Assembly: GCA_004298675.1 (NCBI GenBank)
Contig: SCRI01000026.1
Coordinates: 1-59,042, forward strand
Length of the DNA stretch: 59,042 bases
Direction of reading: 5' to 3'
DNA from: a bacterium
Lineage (GTDB): Bacteria > Vulcanimicrobiota > Vulcanimicrobiia > Vulcanimicrobiales > SCRA01
Shown: positions 1 to 9,298 of the stretch, one piece after another
How the letters are laid out: each line of letters starts with the position of its first letter
Position numbering within the stretch: the first letter of the stretch is position 1
The notes under the pieces: generated by a model
What the model saw: the letters and a program-made list of their open reading frames with translations, nothing else
Told to the model about the DNA's origin: nothing
Database searches by the model: none
Program-made: the position numbers and the translations under genes

Positions 1-593
1 TCGAGGAAGTGCAGAAGATCTACGGCACGCTCGACATCTTCGAGGCGCAGGAGCACGGCGTCTCACTCACGGATCTGCGCCGCATCTCACAGATCCCGCT
101 GACGAAGTTGAAAGTGATCCTGGCGCTCTTGAAGAAGTCGGGCTTCATCGTCAACCGCGCACGCTCAACGTACGCGCTGGCACCGTTCGCGAAAAAGAAT
201 CCCGCTCTCGTGCTCAACCTCGCCAATTACGAAACCAAGAAGAGCTACGATCAGTCGAAGCTGGTCATGATGCTCCAATACTGCGAGACGCAGTCGTGCC
301 GCCGCCGCTTCATCCTCAACTATTTCGGCGAGGACTACGAAGCCGAATTCTGCGGAGCGTGCGACAACTGCTTGGCGCGCGCGCGCAGCGCCGCCGCCCG
401 CTCCAACGGCGAGCGCAGCGCCGAGAGCGTGGAGCCGGCAAGTTTCCGCATCGGCGATGCCGTCCTGCACGCGAAGTACGGCTCCGGTACCGTCGAGCGC
501 GTCGATCGCGACCTCGTAACCGTGCTCTTCCCAAGCATCGGCTATAAGACGCTACTCGCCTCGGCCGTGCGGAAGGAAGCGCAGATCGCCTAA
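1..593 (+). CDS. recQ: RecQ-like ATP-dependent DNA helicase, C-terminal part (5' end outside window)
   Basis: This is the tail of a RecQ-family 3'-5' DNA helicase. The reading frame is open from base 3 to the left edge, so the helicase core lies outside the window. Visible parts are a winged-helix-like stretch (about residues 18-60 from base 9), then the RecQ zinc domain with CRRRFILNYFGE followed by CGACDNC, which supplies the four metal-binding cysteines. After a short basic linker the last 50 residues read GDAVLHAKYGSGTVERVD and later FPSIGYKTLLAS. That pattern is like the C-terminal Tudor-like domain of PcrA/UvrD helicases. Family assignment from the zinc motif is firm; the Tudor comparison is from memory of PcrA. 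A secreted-protein gene follows 8 bases downstream on the same strand. Confidence 0.88.
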   Translation, partial: EEVQKIYGTLDIFEAQEHGVSLTDLRRISQIPLTKLKVILALLKKSGFIVNRARSTYALAPFAKKNPALVLNLANYETKKSYDQSKLVMMLQYCETQSCRRRFILNYFGEDYEAEFCGACDNCLARARSAAARSNGERSAESVEPASFRIGDAVLHAKYGSGTVERVDRDLVTVLFPSIGYKTLLASAVRKEAQIA

Positions 594-601
594 CGTTGCC
601 G

Positions 602-2266
602 ATGCCACGCTCGCTCCCGCTCCCCGCCGCGCTGCTCCTCGCCGCGTTCGTCGCGCTCGGCGCCCCAGGCATGGGCCAGAGCACCCCGGCGCCGGCGCTC
701 TCGGCTGCGCCGTCACCAACGGCGACGCTTTCGCCGCTCCCCACGCTGACCTCAACGCCGGCGCCCGCACCCTCCGCGACGCCTGCGCCGACACCCACGC
801 CCACGCTCCCGCCGATCACCGTCGAACCCACGTCGGTGGACCTGGTCTACCACCAATCCGCCACGATCCAAGCCGGCGGCATCTTCGGCCAGATCCATGC
901 CGTCTCGTCGAATCCCAACGTGCAGATCCAAGCGCTCGATCAGAGCACGCAACGCGTGACGATTTACGGCACCAATCTGGGCCTGGCCACCGTTACGATC
1001 ACCGATGACCGCGGCGTCTCGGCGAGCGTCTGGGTACGCGTCGCCTATCAGGCGGGCTTTCCTGCCGCCAGCGCAGCGGTGCGGATCACCGGCAACCCCG
1101 CCGACGCCGCGTATATCCGCCGTGCCGCCGCCACCGCCGCCGCGGCCGCCGCCGTAAACGTCCGTCCAGGGGCAAAGGTCTTCGCTCATCCGGAGCAAGT
1201 GCGCGGAGCACGCGATCTTCCGCTGGACAACATCGAGACGGTGCAAGTTCCTGTCACGATCAACGGCGATCCGTACATTCAGGTCAGCGGTACCACTACC
1301 GTGCGTCTTGAGAACTTCGCGCAGCCGCGCATCAAACCGGTCTCGCTGTTGGTAAGCGACTATCCGGAGACGATCACCGAAAACGGCGTGCTCTTCTCCG
1401 ATGACCTCAGCGTCAACCGTCCCGCGCGCTTTCTGTACTACCACTACAACAAACCGGGTTCGGAGAACCGTCGCATCCTGCTCAAGATCACGAACGATGA
1501 CGCCCAGCCCGCGCAGTTGCAGTACATCAGCGGTGCCGCAGGGCCCGAACCGTACGAGATGGAGGTAGGCCACCTCTCGACGATGCGCTTCCTGATTCAC
1601 GAGGCGCGCAACGAAGGCACGGTCGTGGCGGTACCGGCCAACGCCACCATCAACTTGATCGATCAAGAGTTTCCAGCCGGAACGGTCGTCTCCAACTTGC
1701 TGCAGCTGCGCGAGCTCAGCGGCGGCCGCCTGCACTTGAGTCTGCTCGTTCAGAACTACGATCAACCCGCCGACGCAGCCCCGGCCTCGAGCGCGCTGCT
1801 GCAGTCGACGGTGAAGCACGCGCGCGGCGTCTATCCGATTCCGGAGTTCTTCTTCGACTACACGTACTTCGTGGGCAGCCCGCCGATCAACGTGCCCATC
1901 GGCCAGATACCGCTCCCCAACTTGCGGCGCGGCGAGGCACTGGGCGGCGACTACGGGGTACTGCAATCAGTCGCGCTCACGCTCGTCAACCGGACCGCTG
2001 CGCCGGTGCGCCTGGCTCTCTACGAGAACCCGCGCGGCGGCGCCGCCACCGCCACCTACATCATCGACGGCACGGTCGTGCTCTCGCATCCGGTCAAGGC
2101 CTTCACCACGCACAAGGTCCGCCAATACGACGTCCCCGCGCACGGCTTCGTGCGCACGCAGATCGTGACGATGCCCGAGGGCGGCTCTTCGTACCCGCTG
2201 CACCTCGTGGTCGGTCCGGACGACGGCAGCGCTGCGCCCGGTGCCCCGGGCTCACCGATCCACTAA
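602..2266 (+). CDS. Secreted protein of unknown function with Pro/Thr-rich linker
   Basis: The ATG at 602 gives a signal peptide (about residues 1-26, ending near GAPGMGQ); an in-frame TTG at 596 is less likely. A low-complexity Pro/Thr/Ala linker fills residues about 27-72. Residues about 74-150 form a beta-rich module with a GTNLGLATVTITDDRG-like segment. This resembles the small N-terminal domain found in CpaC-type pilus secretins and BIG-type Ig domains, but no secretin domain follows. The rest (about 150-554) is beta-rich with no motif I recognise. No transmembrane helix is seen after the signal peptide, so it is probably periplasmic or surface-exposed. Its stop overlaps the stop of the convergent glycosyltransferase gene by 4 bases. 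Function unknown. Confidence 0.8.
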   Translation: MPRSLPLPAALLLAAFVALGAPGMGQSTPAPALSAAPSPTATLSPLPTLTSTPAPAPSATPAPTPTPTLPPITVEPTSVDLVYHQSATIQAGGIFGQIHAVSSNPNVQIQALDQSTQRVTIYGTNLGLATVTITDDRGVSASVWVRVAYQAGFPAASAAVRITGNPADAAYIRRAAATAAAAAAVNVRPGAKVFAHPEQVRGARDLPLDNIETVQVPVTINGDPYIQVSGTTTVRLENFAQPRIKPVSLLVSDYPETITENGVLFSDDLSVNRPARFLYYHYNKPGSENRRILLKITNDDAQPAQLQYISGAAGPEPYEMEVGHLSTMRFLIHEARNEGTVVAVPANATINLIDQEFPAGTVVSNLLQLRELSGGRLHLSLLVQNYDQPADAAPASSALLQSTVKHARGVYPIPEFFFDYTYFVGSPPINVPIGQIPLPNLRRGEALGGDYGVLQSVALTLVNRTAAPVRLALYENPRGGAATATYIIDGTVVLSHPVKAFTTHKVRQYDVPAHGFVRTQIVTMPEGGSSYPLHLVVGPDDGSAAPGAPGSPIH

Positions 2267-3297
2267 CGTCCCGCGCGGGAGAGCGCCTCCCCGTAACAGG
2301 CCGCCACGCGTTCCGCAGCGCTACCCCACGAGAAACGCTCGCAGGCGCGAGCGCGCAGCTCCGCGCTCTCGCGCTCTCTGGACTCGCGCGCCGCTAGCAG
2401 CTCGCGCAGAGCCTGCGCCCAGGCCGAGGGCTCGTCCACCGGCAGACGAGCCTGATCCGGGGCCACTTCCACGAGCGAGCTCGACCGTGCCGCCAACAGC
2501 GGCACCCCTGCCACGAGCGCCTGCGCGGCGCCCAAGCCGAAGCCCTCGTAGCGCGAGGGCATCAGCGCCACCGCCGCGCGCGCGTAGAGGTCGAGCAGCG
2601 CCTCGCGCGTGACGTAGCCGCGTAGCTCGACGCGTTCGGCAACGCCACAGTCACGCGCAATCTGGAGGCAACGCTCCACGTACGGCGTCGGCGGGCCGAC
2701 GCTCACGAGCCGCAGTTGCGGCACCTCCCGCAACGCGCGGATGGCAACCTCGAGGTTCTTGCGCGGCTCCACCGTTCCCACCGCCAGCGCGAAGGACGGC
2801 TCGCTGGGACGCCGCTCCACGGCGGCGAAGGCCGCGCTCACGCCGGGATAGACCACGCGCACGCGCTGAGGATCGATGCCCCCGAGTTCCACCAGCTCGT
2901 GTCCGGAGAACTCGGAGTCCACCAGGATCAGCCGCGCGCGCCGGTAGCGCGCCACGCTGAACGCGCCGAAGTACCAGCGGGCGTACGGGCGAGCGTGACG
3001 CTGCTCGCGCAGCCACACCACGTCGTGCACGGTGACCACCATCGGTACCCCGGCCAATGCGGGCATGGTTCCGGAGGCACAGTGCAGCAACTCCACACCT
3101 GCGCGGCGCGCGGCCAGCGGCAGCGCGAGTTGATCCCAACGCACGCGCCGGTCGAAGCGCCAGGGGTCGAGGCGCGCGTCCGAGAGCGAACTCACGCTCT
3201 CGCCGCGCGCGCGCAGCGCGGCCACCAGCTCGCGCACGTACTCCCCGATACCGGTCGCCGTTCCCACCGCGAGCTGGGCGTCGATTCCGACCCTCAC
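2263..3297 (-). CDS. Glycosyltransferase family 4
   Basis: A 344-residue GT-B fold glycosyltransferase of the GT4 (glycogen synthase/mannosyltransferase-like) type. The N-terminal Rossmann half begins MRVGIDAQLAVGTATGIGEY, with the Gly-rich loop typical of GT4 enzymes. The C-terminal half shows AVGTVEPRKNLEVAIRAL and the nucleotide-sugar signature PSRYEGFGLGAAQALVAGVP (E-x7-E-like motif with the second acidic residue replaced by Gln). Donor and acceptor cannot be read from sequence. As the last gene of the outer-membrane block it may act on LPS core, O-antigen or a secondary cell-wall polymer. Its start overlaps the TPR gene stop by 4 bases, implying translational coupling. Confidence 0.88.
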   Translation of the reverse strand: MRVGIDAQLAVGTATGIGEYVRELVAALRARGESVSSLSDARLDPWRFDRRVRWDQLALPLAARRAGVELLHCASGTMPALAGVPMVVTVHDVVWLREQRHARPYARWYFGAFSVARYRRARLILVDSEFSGHELVELGGIDPQRVRVVYPGVSAAFAAVERRPSEPSFALAVGTVEPRKNLEVAIRALREVPQLRLVSVGPPTPYVERCLQIARDCGVAERVELRGYVTREALLDLYARAAVALMPSRYEGFGLGAAQALVAGVPLLAARSSSLVEVAPDQARLPVDEPSAWAQALRELLAARESRERESAELRARACERFSWGSAAERVAACYGEALSRAGR

Positions 3298-4127
3298 GTG
3301 GCGCCGGGGACCATGGGGACGTACACGCGCGGGTCGATGGCGCGCGCTCGCGCGAGGTCGGCACGCGCCGTCGCCTGATCTCCGCGCGCGGCCGCTATCT
3401 GCGCGAGGCCCACGTACGCCGGCGCGGCCGCGGGATCGTCCTCGAGCGTGCGCCGGAAGTAACGCTCGGCCAGCACGGCGTCATGCTCTTCATACCAGAG
3501 ATGCTGCGCGTAGCTCAGCGCATAGAGGCCGGCATAGGGCGCCAACTCCACGGCGCGCGCGTAGGCCCGCGCCGCCGCGTCACCGTGGCCGCTGCGCGCC
3601 TCGAGCATTCCCAAGCGCCAATAGGCCTCACCGCGTGAAGGTGGGCGTGAGGGGTCGGCGTCCAGCGCCGCCACCAGGTGGCGCTGAAGCCGTAGCGCGC
3701 GCGGCAGGTCCCGCGTGCTCAATTCGTCGACGATGCGTGCCAACGCACGCGCATCGCCGTCGCGCAGATCGCCGTCGGCGGCGGCCTCCGCATTGCCGCG
3801 CGATTCCGCCAACGCCGCGCGCATTGCGGTAGCGTAGCGGCCGGGCGGCATGCGCGCGATCCAACGTTCCGCCGCAGTATCGTCACCACGTGCCAGCGCG
3901 GCGCGAGCAGCGGCCTCCGCGCTCCACGGCGTCGGGAGCAGGCGGTTCGCTGTCTGCGCAAGCGGCAGGGCCCAGGCGGCAGGCAGGAGGCGCGGCAACG
4001 AAACCGGCGCGGCGGCATCGCGCAGCAGCACGAGCGCCGCGGCGTCGGTCACCGCGAACGCAGCCGCGAGGTAGCAACCGCAGACGATGACGAGCGCTAA
4101 CGCCAGACGACGAACGGGAAGCGACAC
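3294..4127 (-). CDS. TPR-repeat protein with N-terminal membrane anchor
   Basis: A 277-residue protein starting with GTG, which overlaps the stop of the SLH porin gene in a TAGTG junction. Residues about 8-30 form one hydrophobic segment that may be a signal anchor. The C-terminal half carries TPR-like helix pairs: AYWRLGMLEARSGHGDAAAR, then YALSYAQHLWYEEHDAVLAE, then APAYVGLAQIAAARGDQATA. TPR proteins are protein-protein interaction scaffolds; the partner here is unknown. The position between an outer-membrane porin and a glycosyltransferase suggests an envelope role, possibly in polysaccharide assembly. The fold call is good; the role is inference. Confidence 0.8.
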   Translation of the reverse strand: MSLPVRRLALALVIVCGCYLAAAFAVTDAAALVLLRDAAAPVSLPRLLPAAWALPLAQTANRLLPTPWSAEAAARAALARGDDTAAERWIARMPPGRYATAMRAALAESRGNAEAAADGDLRDGDARALARIVDELSTRDLPRALRLQRHLVAALDADPSRPPSRGEAYWRLGMLEARSGHGDAAARAYARAVELAPYAGLYALSYAQHLWYEEHDAVLAERYFRRTLEDDPAAAPAYVGLAQIAAARGDQATARADLARARAIDPRVYVPMVPGAT

Positions 4128-6799
4128 TAGAACTTGACGGTGAAGTAGACGTTCTGCCGCGTCTGATCGAAGTCGAGCTGCGGCATGACGTTATCGGTGT
4201 AGCGGTAGTGCAGCGCCTGTACCGTCACCGACGTATTCGTCTTGGGGATGCGATAGGTCACGGCGCCGGAGTAGAGATCCTTGCGCGCATCGACGTTGTC
4301 GCCCGACGCGGAGCCGTAGCTGCCGCCGAAGTGCTGCGTCGAATATGAGAAGTTCAATTTCACGTCCGGCGAGACCGGGATCCCCGCACCCGCGGCAAAG
4401 CCGGTGTGCTGAACGTCGATGTAGTTGGGGGCAAACGGCACCGTTGCCCCGCCCGCGGCCTGCGTGCGCTGCGCCAGCGCCAGCGCTGCGGCGTCGAACG
4501 TCTGCGTCTGCGGGTCGAACGGCACATAGGTCTGCAGCGAGCGGTCATTGCGCGTCAAATGCTCGTAGAGTCCCGAGACGCTCACGTCGACGTGGCGTCC
4601 GAAGACCGGCAACGTCACCTTCGCGCCGGCCGTATTCGACTGAATGTGCTCGGGGACGCTGCTGGGATAGAGCGAACCGTAGACCGGATTGCCGAAAGCG
4701 CTGGGCTTGATCTGCACGAGGTCTTCACGCCCCACGCTCAACTCGATCGGCATACCCTTGATCTTGACGGGAACCTTGAGAGAGCCCGTGAGCCCGCGCG
4801 CGTTGGGCGCATAGGACTGATAGAAATACGGCCCGCTGCCGGTGAACGGGTTGAACGCCGGATAGGAGTAGCTCACGGCGGGATTGCCGGCCGCGTTCGA
4901 CGTTCCGGCGCCCAGCACCGCATTGACATTGCGGTCGAACTGACGGTTGAGTTGCACGTTGCTGGCCACGCCGATGAAGCCTGGAAGATACGTGAGGCCG
5001 CCCGTGTTGTAGACCGCGGGACTCGGGCCGTAGAACTGCAGCGGCGCGCCGTCGATGAAGTTCTCTCCAACCGCCCGGTAAGCCAGCGTCAGTGAGAGCC
5101 TGCTGACATGCAGCCGCAAGCCAGCGATGCCGGCGCCGTCGACCGTGGCCGGGGCGTTCGCCGCATTGCTCGCATACCTGCTGGAGGCGATCTCCGCGAA
5201 GAGCTCGGGTTTGTTCGCGCCGTGCACGAACGTCAACGGCACCACCGTGTCGATACCGAAGACGGTATCGCTGACCAGGGGCAGACTCGAGGGCGCTCCG
5301 TTGAAGGCGACCGTGACGCCGCCGTTGGTCTCCAGCGCCTCGTTGTCGAAGACGCGATTGAAAGTCAGGCCCAGCTCGAAGCCGGGATAACCCTGCACGT
5401 GATGAACGATTCGTCCACCCGCCATGTAGCGTTGCCAATTGGTGTTCTGCGTCGTTCCCAGCGCGTTGTAGCCCATGACGACGCTGCTGCCCGGCGGCAG
5501 CGGCGCGGTGAAGCTGACACTGTTGTTGGCGGCGCTGAAGACGAATCCGGGAGCGTTCTGACCGTTGGCGCAGCGGCCGTCGGCGCTACACGCAACGCCG
5601 TTGAACTGCGAAACGTAGACACTTCCCAACTGGCCCGGGTGCGAGAGGTAGACGTTCGCAAGGCCGCCGGCCCCGGCCTGGAAGGCGTCGCCGCCGAAGG
5701 CCCCCGGCGCGCCGATCTGAACGTAGCCCGACTGCGGCGGCGTAACCGGTTGGAGGTACCCGTTGGTGCCGTAGCCGGTGGGATCGAGCGCGCCTAGCGT
5801 ATTGAGCAGCACCGGGTCAACGCGCTGCGCGTAGCCGATGAAGTCCGTCTCTCCAAAGAGCGTTCCCGCGATCGAGATGCCGCGCCCAAACGGCTGCAGC
5901 GGCAGCGTCCCTGGAGCGTGCGCGCCGCTTGGCGGCGTGAAGGTGAGGCCCGTGAGCGAGCCGCGCAGATTGTCCAACACTCCGCCGCGCACTTGCAGGT
6001 TGGTCAGCGGCCCGGCTTGATCGACGCCAATCTTCAAGGTCGGCGAGACGTCGGTGTGCACGCCCTGACCGAAGGCGCCGCCGAACTCGTACGAGAGCAG
6101 ACGCACCGGCAACTCCAGCGAAACATTCGACGTCGCGCGATAGCCCAGCGTGAACTCGTTGTCGCTGCGCAACAGATCGCCGGGCTGATTCTCCTCGGCG
6201 AAGGGATCGTTACCGGCACCGGTCTGCAGGAAGGCGGTCACGAACGGATCGGCCGTTGCCGCCTGCCCGGGCTGCACGGCCGTGCCGAACGGCGTGGTCT
6301 GTGCCGCCCCGGTGGTGTTGACGATCGTGAGCGGAAAGACGTCGCGCCGGCGCGCCGAGACCTGCTGGTCGAAGACCCCATGCAGGTACAGTCCCTGCGC
6401 GAAGGCGGTGCGGCGGTCGAGGGTCGCGACGCGGTCCTCGAGATCCGTGGTGCGCACGCCTAGGGCGTCCAATTCGTCCTTCAGCGCGAAGGTCAGTTGC
6501 TGCAACGTCTCCAGGTCCTTACGCGATGCGCCATGCGCGCGGACGTAAGCGAGCGCTTTCGAGACCACCTGCGCCATCTCGTAGCGCGTGAGTGGACGCT
6601 CTCCGCGAAAAGTGCCGTCGGGATATCCCTCTACGATGCCATCGGCTGCGAGCGAGGCCACGGCTTGCGTGGCCCAAAACTGCGTCGGTACATCCGCGAG
6701 CGGCGAGGCTACCGCAGGACGCAGGAGGCCATACGCGGCCCCCAGGACCAGGGCCGCGCCCAGTAGTGACCCTACCAGACGCCTCATCGTAGCCTCCAA
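4127..6799 (-). CDS. SLH-domain outer-membrane porin
   Basis: An 890-residue outer-membrane beta-barrel tethered to the cell wall. Residues about 1-32 are a signal peptide; an internal ATG (residue 5) is an alternative start. Residues about 34-86 are one S-layer-homology domain, with FWATQAVASLAADGIVEGYP and a PLTRYEMAQVV motif. Residues about 93-128 are a heptad-like coiled coil. The rest is a long series of amphipathic beta-strands ending in QNVYFTVKF, with the terminal Phe expected for BAM-recognised barrels. This architecture matches SlpA/OmpM-type porins of Deinococcus, Negativicutes and cyanobacteria, where SLH binds the cell wall and the barrel sits in the outer membrane. It follows the yqgF-like gene by 33 bases. 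Confidence 0.9.
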   Translation of the reverse strand: MEATMRRLVGSLLGAALVLGAAYGLLRPAVASPLADVPTQFWATQAVASLAADGIVEGYPDGTFRGERPLTRYEMAQVVSKALAYVRAHGASRKDLETLQQLTFALKDELDALGVRTTDLEDRVATLDRRTAFAQGLYLHGVFDQQVSARRRDVFPLTIVNTTGAAQTTPFGTAVQPGQAATADPFVTAFLQTGAGNDPFAEENQPGDLLRSDNEFTLGYRATSNVSLELPVRLLSYEFGGAFGQGVHTDVSPTLKIGVDQAGPLTNLQVRGGVLDNLRGSLTGLTFTPPSGAHAPGTLPLQPFGRGISIAGTLFGETDFIGYAQRVDPVLLNTLGALDPTGYGTNGYLQPVTPPQSGYVQIGAPGAFGGDAFQAGAGGLANVYLSHPGQLGSVYVSQFNGVACSADGRCANGQNAPGFVFSAANNSVSFTAPLPPGSSVVMGYNALGTTQNTNWQRYMAGGRIVHHVQGYPGFELGLTFNRVFDNEALETNGGVTVAFNGAPSSLPLVSDTVFGIDTVVPLTFVHGANKPELFAEIASSRYASNAANAPATVDGAGIAGLRLHVSRLSLTLAYRAVGENFIDGAPLQFYGPSPAVYNTGGLTYLPGFIGVASNVQLNRQFDRNVNAVLGAGTSNAAGNPAVSYSYPAFNPFTGSGPYFYQSYAPNARGLTGSLKVPVKIKGMPIELSVGREDLVQIKPSAFGNPVYGSLYPSSVPEHIQSNTAGAKVTLPVFGRHVDVSVSGLYEHLTRNDRSLQTYVPFDPQTQTFDAAALALAQRTQAAGGATVPFAPNYIDVQHTGFAAGAGIPVSPDVKLNFSYSTQHFGGSYGSASGDNVDARKDLYSGAVTYRIPKTNTSVTVQALHYRYTDNVMPQLDFDQTRQNVYFTVKF

Positions 6800-6832
6800 C
6801 GCACCAGGCCCGGGCGGGCTGCCGCGTTCGAC

Positions 6833-7270
6833 CTAGAGAACGAACAGTCGACTTACGCAGCTCGCGCCTCGACTCCTCTGCTTAAGGAATCGGCAGGCGA
6901 TGATCGCGGCCGCATAGGCGTCCAGCGGGACCGGCGGAAAAAGCATCCCGCGCGGCAGCAAGCGCTGTAGCCCACGCGGCGGGTGAAGGCGCCAATAGAG
7001 GGCGCGGGCTTCGTACGAGGAGCCGCGCTCGTCGACCAAGGCCAGCGGCGGCCCGGCCGGCAGCGCCGCGCGCAGCAGCTCCTCCAGGCGCCGGTGCCCG
7101 GTCAGCCCGCCCAGCGCCACCGCCTCCACCCCGTGGCCGCGCACCAGCTCCGCGGCGCGTGCGGCGCTCGCATCGATCTCGACGACGTCGAGCACCAGCG
7201 GCTCCCCCGCCTCGTCCACGACGGCAAGCCCGACCTTACGCGTACCAGGGTCGACTCCCAGGACGCGCAT
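6833..7270 (-). CDS. YqgF/RuvX-like RNase H-fold nuclease
   Basis: A 145-residue protein of the YqgF/RuvC-like RNase H superfamily. The first strand carries the catalytic Asp in VLGVDPGTRKVGLAVVDE. The middle acidic motif is ALVDERGSSYEAR, equivalent to the YqgF DERxT/S element, and the last is PLDAYAAAIIACRFL, which supplies the C-terminal Asp. YqgF proteins are implicated in 16S rRNA 5'-end maturation; the Holliday-junction resolvase idea is older and weaker. It lies 16 bases after the DUF3084 gene. I believe a DUF3084-YqgF neighbourhood also occurs in cyanobacteria, which I could not check. The exact function is not fixed by sequence alone. Confidence 0.8.
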   Translation of the reverse strand: MRVLGVDPGTRKVGLAVVDEAGEPLVLDVVEIDASAARAAELVRGHGVEAVALGGLTGHRRLEELLRAALPAGPPLALVDERGSSYEARALYWRLHPPRGLQRLLPRGMLFPPVPLDAYAAAIIACRFLKQRSRGASCVSRLFVL

Positions 7271-7286
7271 CAGCGCCTCCTCGTCC

Positions 7287-8210
7287 TCACGTGGCGCTCA
7301 CCAGCTCGAAGACGACGATCAGCGGGCCCACGGCGCGCACGTTGGCGCCGGCACGGACCACCAAACGGTACTTGCCGTGCGCGCGCGCGAGGGCATGCTG
7401 CACGGCCTGTAGATTGGTGGGGTTGCCGAACGGCTCCGAGGTGTACGCGGGCATGCCACGATCGGTGGCGGCCTGCTGGGTGAGTGCAAGCAGATACCCG
7501 ATGTTCGGGACGGAGCCTCCCGGCACGTTGATGGATGCGATCTCCTGGCCCTGCGTGAAGAGCCTGCGGTTGCAGGCGATGTTCAGCGAGATCGCGATCT
7601 TGTCGCCGCGAAAGAGGTTGCGCGCCGCCACCGGAAAGACGATGCCGGCGGCGGGGGTGCACGACTTGCTGATGAACGAGGCCGCTTCGCTGAACTTGTG
7701 ATCGTGCTCGGCGTCGTCGAGTGGCTTGTCGTACGGTTTCAAGCCCATCGGCACCCAAACGCGGTCGGCCTCCTTCACCGCATTGGTGAAGATCGACTTG
7801 ACTTCTTCCTGGATGTGCGCCAGCGGCTGATCGGAGTTGACGACGGCATAGGTCGGCGTGATCGGCTGCTGGTTGCCCTGGATCAAGTTCTCGTTCTGCG
7901 TGCGCGCCAGCTCCTGCTCGCGTTCCTGCACCTGTTTCTGCAGCGAGGCCACCTGCGCGTTCAGCTCGCCCAAGCGGAAGAACGCCGTGCGCGCGTAGTG
8001 CGAGGCCGCCAGGATCGCCAACGTCACGCCCAGCGCGATCAGCATGCCGAAGCCCACCGCCACGATCGTCGACGTGTGCTTGGGGCGCAGGCCGAAGAGG
8101 CTCAGGCGCCGCCGCCCCACCTGGTGGCCGACGCGATCGCCGATGAAGGCGATCGCCCCCGCCACCGCCACGATGAAGGCGATGCGGACGAAGCCCAGCA
8201 GCGTCTCCAT
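7287..8210 (-). CDS. DUF3084 domain protein, membrane-anchored
   Basis: A 307-residue protein whose ATG overlaps the lptF/G stop in a TGATG junction. Residues about 5-25 and 45-67 are hydrophobic, flanking GDRVGHQVGRRRLSLFGLRP, a conserved segment I recognise from cyanobacterial DUF3084 proteins. A coiled coil follows at about 75-110. The C-terminal part includes FPVAARNLFRGDKIAI and the closing VRAVGPLIVVFELV, also family-like. The biochemical role is unknown. The tight coupling to the LPS-export permease suggests that it works with the Lpt machine. The gene frame continues open upstream through lptF/G, but that extension is not coding. Confidence 0.82.
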   Translation of the reverse strand: METLLGFVRIAFIVAVAGAIAFIGDRVGHQVGRRRLSLFGLRPKHTSTIVAVGFGMLIALGVTLAILAASHYARTAFFRLGELNAQVASLQKQVQEREQELARTQNENLIQGNQQPITPTYAVVNSDQPLAHIQEEVKSIFTNAVKEADRVWVPMGLKPYDKPLDDAEHDHKFSEAASFISKSCTPAAGIVFPVAARNLFRGDKIAISLNIACNRRLFTQGQEIASINVPGGSVPNIGYLLALTQQAATDRGMPAYTSEPFGNPTNLQAVQHALARAHGKYRLVVRAGANVRAVGPLIVVFELVSAT

Positions 8211-9298
8211 CACACGCTCCCCGCGCGCTGCAGCATGCCCAGGCCGAAGAGGGTGAAGATGGCGTTGGGCGCCCAAGCCGCCGGCAGCGCGAGCGCCGCC
8301 GAGATGGAGCCGATCGAAAGAAAGACCGTGGAAACCACGTAGTACGCGAAGACGATCGCCACGGCGATGCCGAAGCCCAGGCCCGAGCCGCCGCCGCGCG
8401 CCGGGCGCAGACCAAAGGGTACCGCGATCAAGGCAAAGACGAAGGCGGCGAACGGACGCGCCAGCTTCGATTGATAGGTGGCGAAATAGGAGCGCGTTGC
8501 GGGGCTGGTCAGGTGCCCGTCGCGAATCACGCGCATGATCTCGCTGCGGCTCATCTCCTCGGGGTTGTTCGACCGCACGCGCTCGATGAACTGCGCCGGC
8601 CGCTCGCCGATGTCCACACGCATCGAGGGAAAGGTGCTGATGGTCGGCCCGTCGGCTTCGAAGCGGTAGACGGAGGCATGGTCGAAGTTCCAGGCGTCCA
8701 CGCGGAACTGAGCGTGGTCGGCGACGATGATCTGCGTGGGATGCTGGAGACGGTCGTACTGGATCACGGTGACGTGGTCGAGCGTCTGCGAGGAGGGCTG
8801 GAAGGCCGAGGCCGCCGTGACTTGGCGGCCGCCACCGGGGAGCTCTTGCGAGGTGACCAGGCTCTGCGGCACCGCGGCGGCATGCTTGATGACCTCCTCG
8901 CGCACGTAGACCGCGCGATCCTGAGAGATCGGGGCCACCGCCTCCTGCAGGAAGAGCGAGACGAAGGAGGCGACGGCGCCGGCCACCAGCAACGGCGCCG
9001 CGATGCGGTAGAGCGAGATGCCACCGGCCTTCATCGCGGTGATCTCGCTCTCGCTGGAGAGACGCTGCGTGGCCAGCAGCACTCCCAGCAGCAGCGCCAT
9101 CGGGATCACCAGGACAATGATCCCGGGAAGCTGGAGGACGAAGTACTCGACCGCCGCGAGCAGCGGCGCATGCTCCTCGGAGACGAGCTTGGCGATGTTG
9201 AGGATCTGCGTGATCACGAAGATCAGCGTGAAGGCCGAGAGGCCGAACAGCATCGGTGGACCGAGCTCGGTCACCAAGTAGCGATCGAGCGTTCTCAC
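8210..9298 (-). CDS. LPS export permease, LptF/LptG family
   Basis: A 362-residue YjgP/YjgQ family permease. It begins with GTG, overlapping the lptB stop by 4 bases. Three N-terminal helices (about residues 14-33, 48-75, 97-120) precede a periplasmic beta-jellyroll region (about 125-265) and three C-terminal helices (about 275-355). [19 protein letters not shown] is the coupling segment typical of the family, and the C-terminal [20 protein letters not shown]-like stretch is also characteristic. LptF and LptG normally form a heterodimer with LptB2 to extract LPS from the inner membrane. Only one permease gene is present here, so a homodimer or an unlinked partner is implied. Confidence 0.93.
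   Translation of the reverse strand: MRTLDRYLVTELGPPMLFGLSAFTLIFVITQILNIAKLVSEEHAPLLAAVEYFVLQLPGIIVLVIPMALLLGVLLATQRLSSESEITAMKAGGISLYRIAAPLLVAGAVASFVSLFLQEAVAPISQDRAVYVREEVIKHAAAVPQSLVTSQELPGGGRQVTAASAFQPSSQTLDHVTVIQYDRLQHPTQIIVADHAQFRVDAWNFDHASVYRFEADGPTISTFPSMRVDIGERPAQFIERVRSNNPEEMSRSEIMRVIRDGHLTSPATRSYFATYQSKLARPFAAFVFALIAVPFGLRPARGGGSGLGFGIAVAIVFAYYVVSTVFLSIGSISAALALPAAWAPNAIFTLFGLGMLQRAGSV

Noticed and set aside
7159-8342. tRNA or rRNA genes
   Set aside because: I looked for cloverleaf-like and rRNA-like stretches throughout the window, here and elsewhere, and found none convincing.
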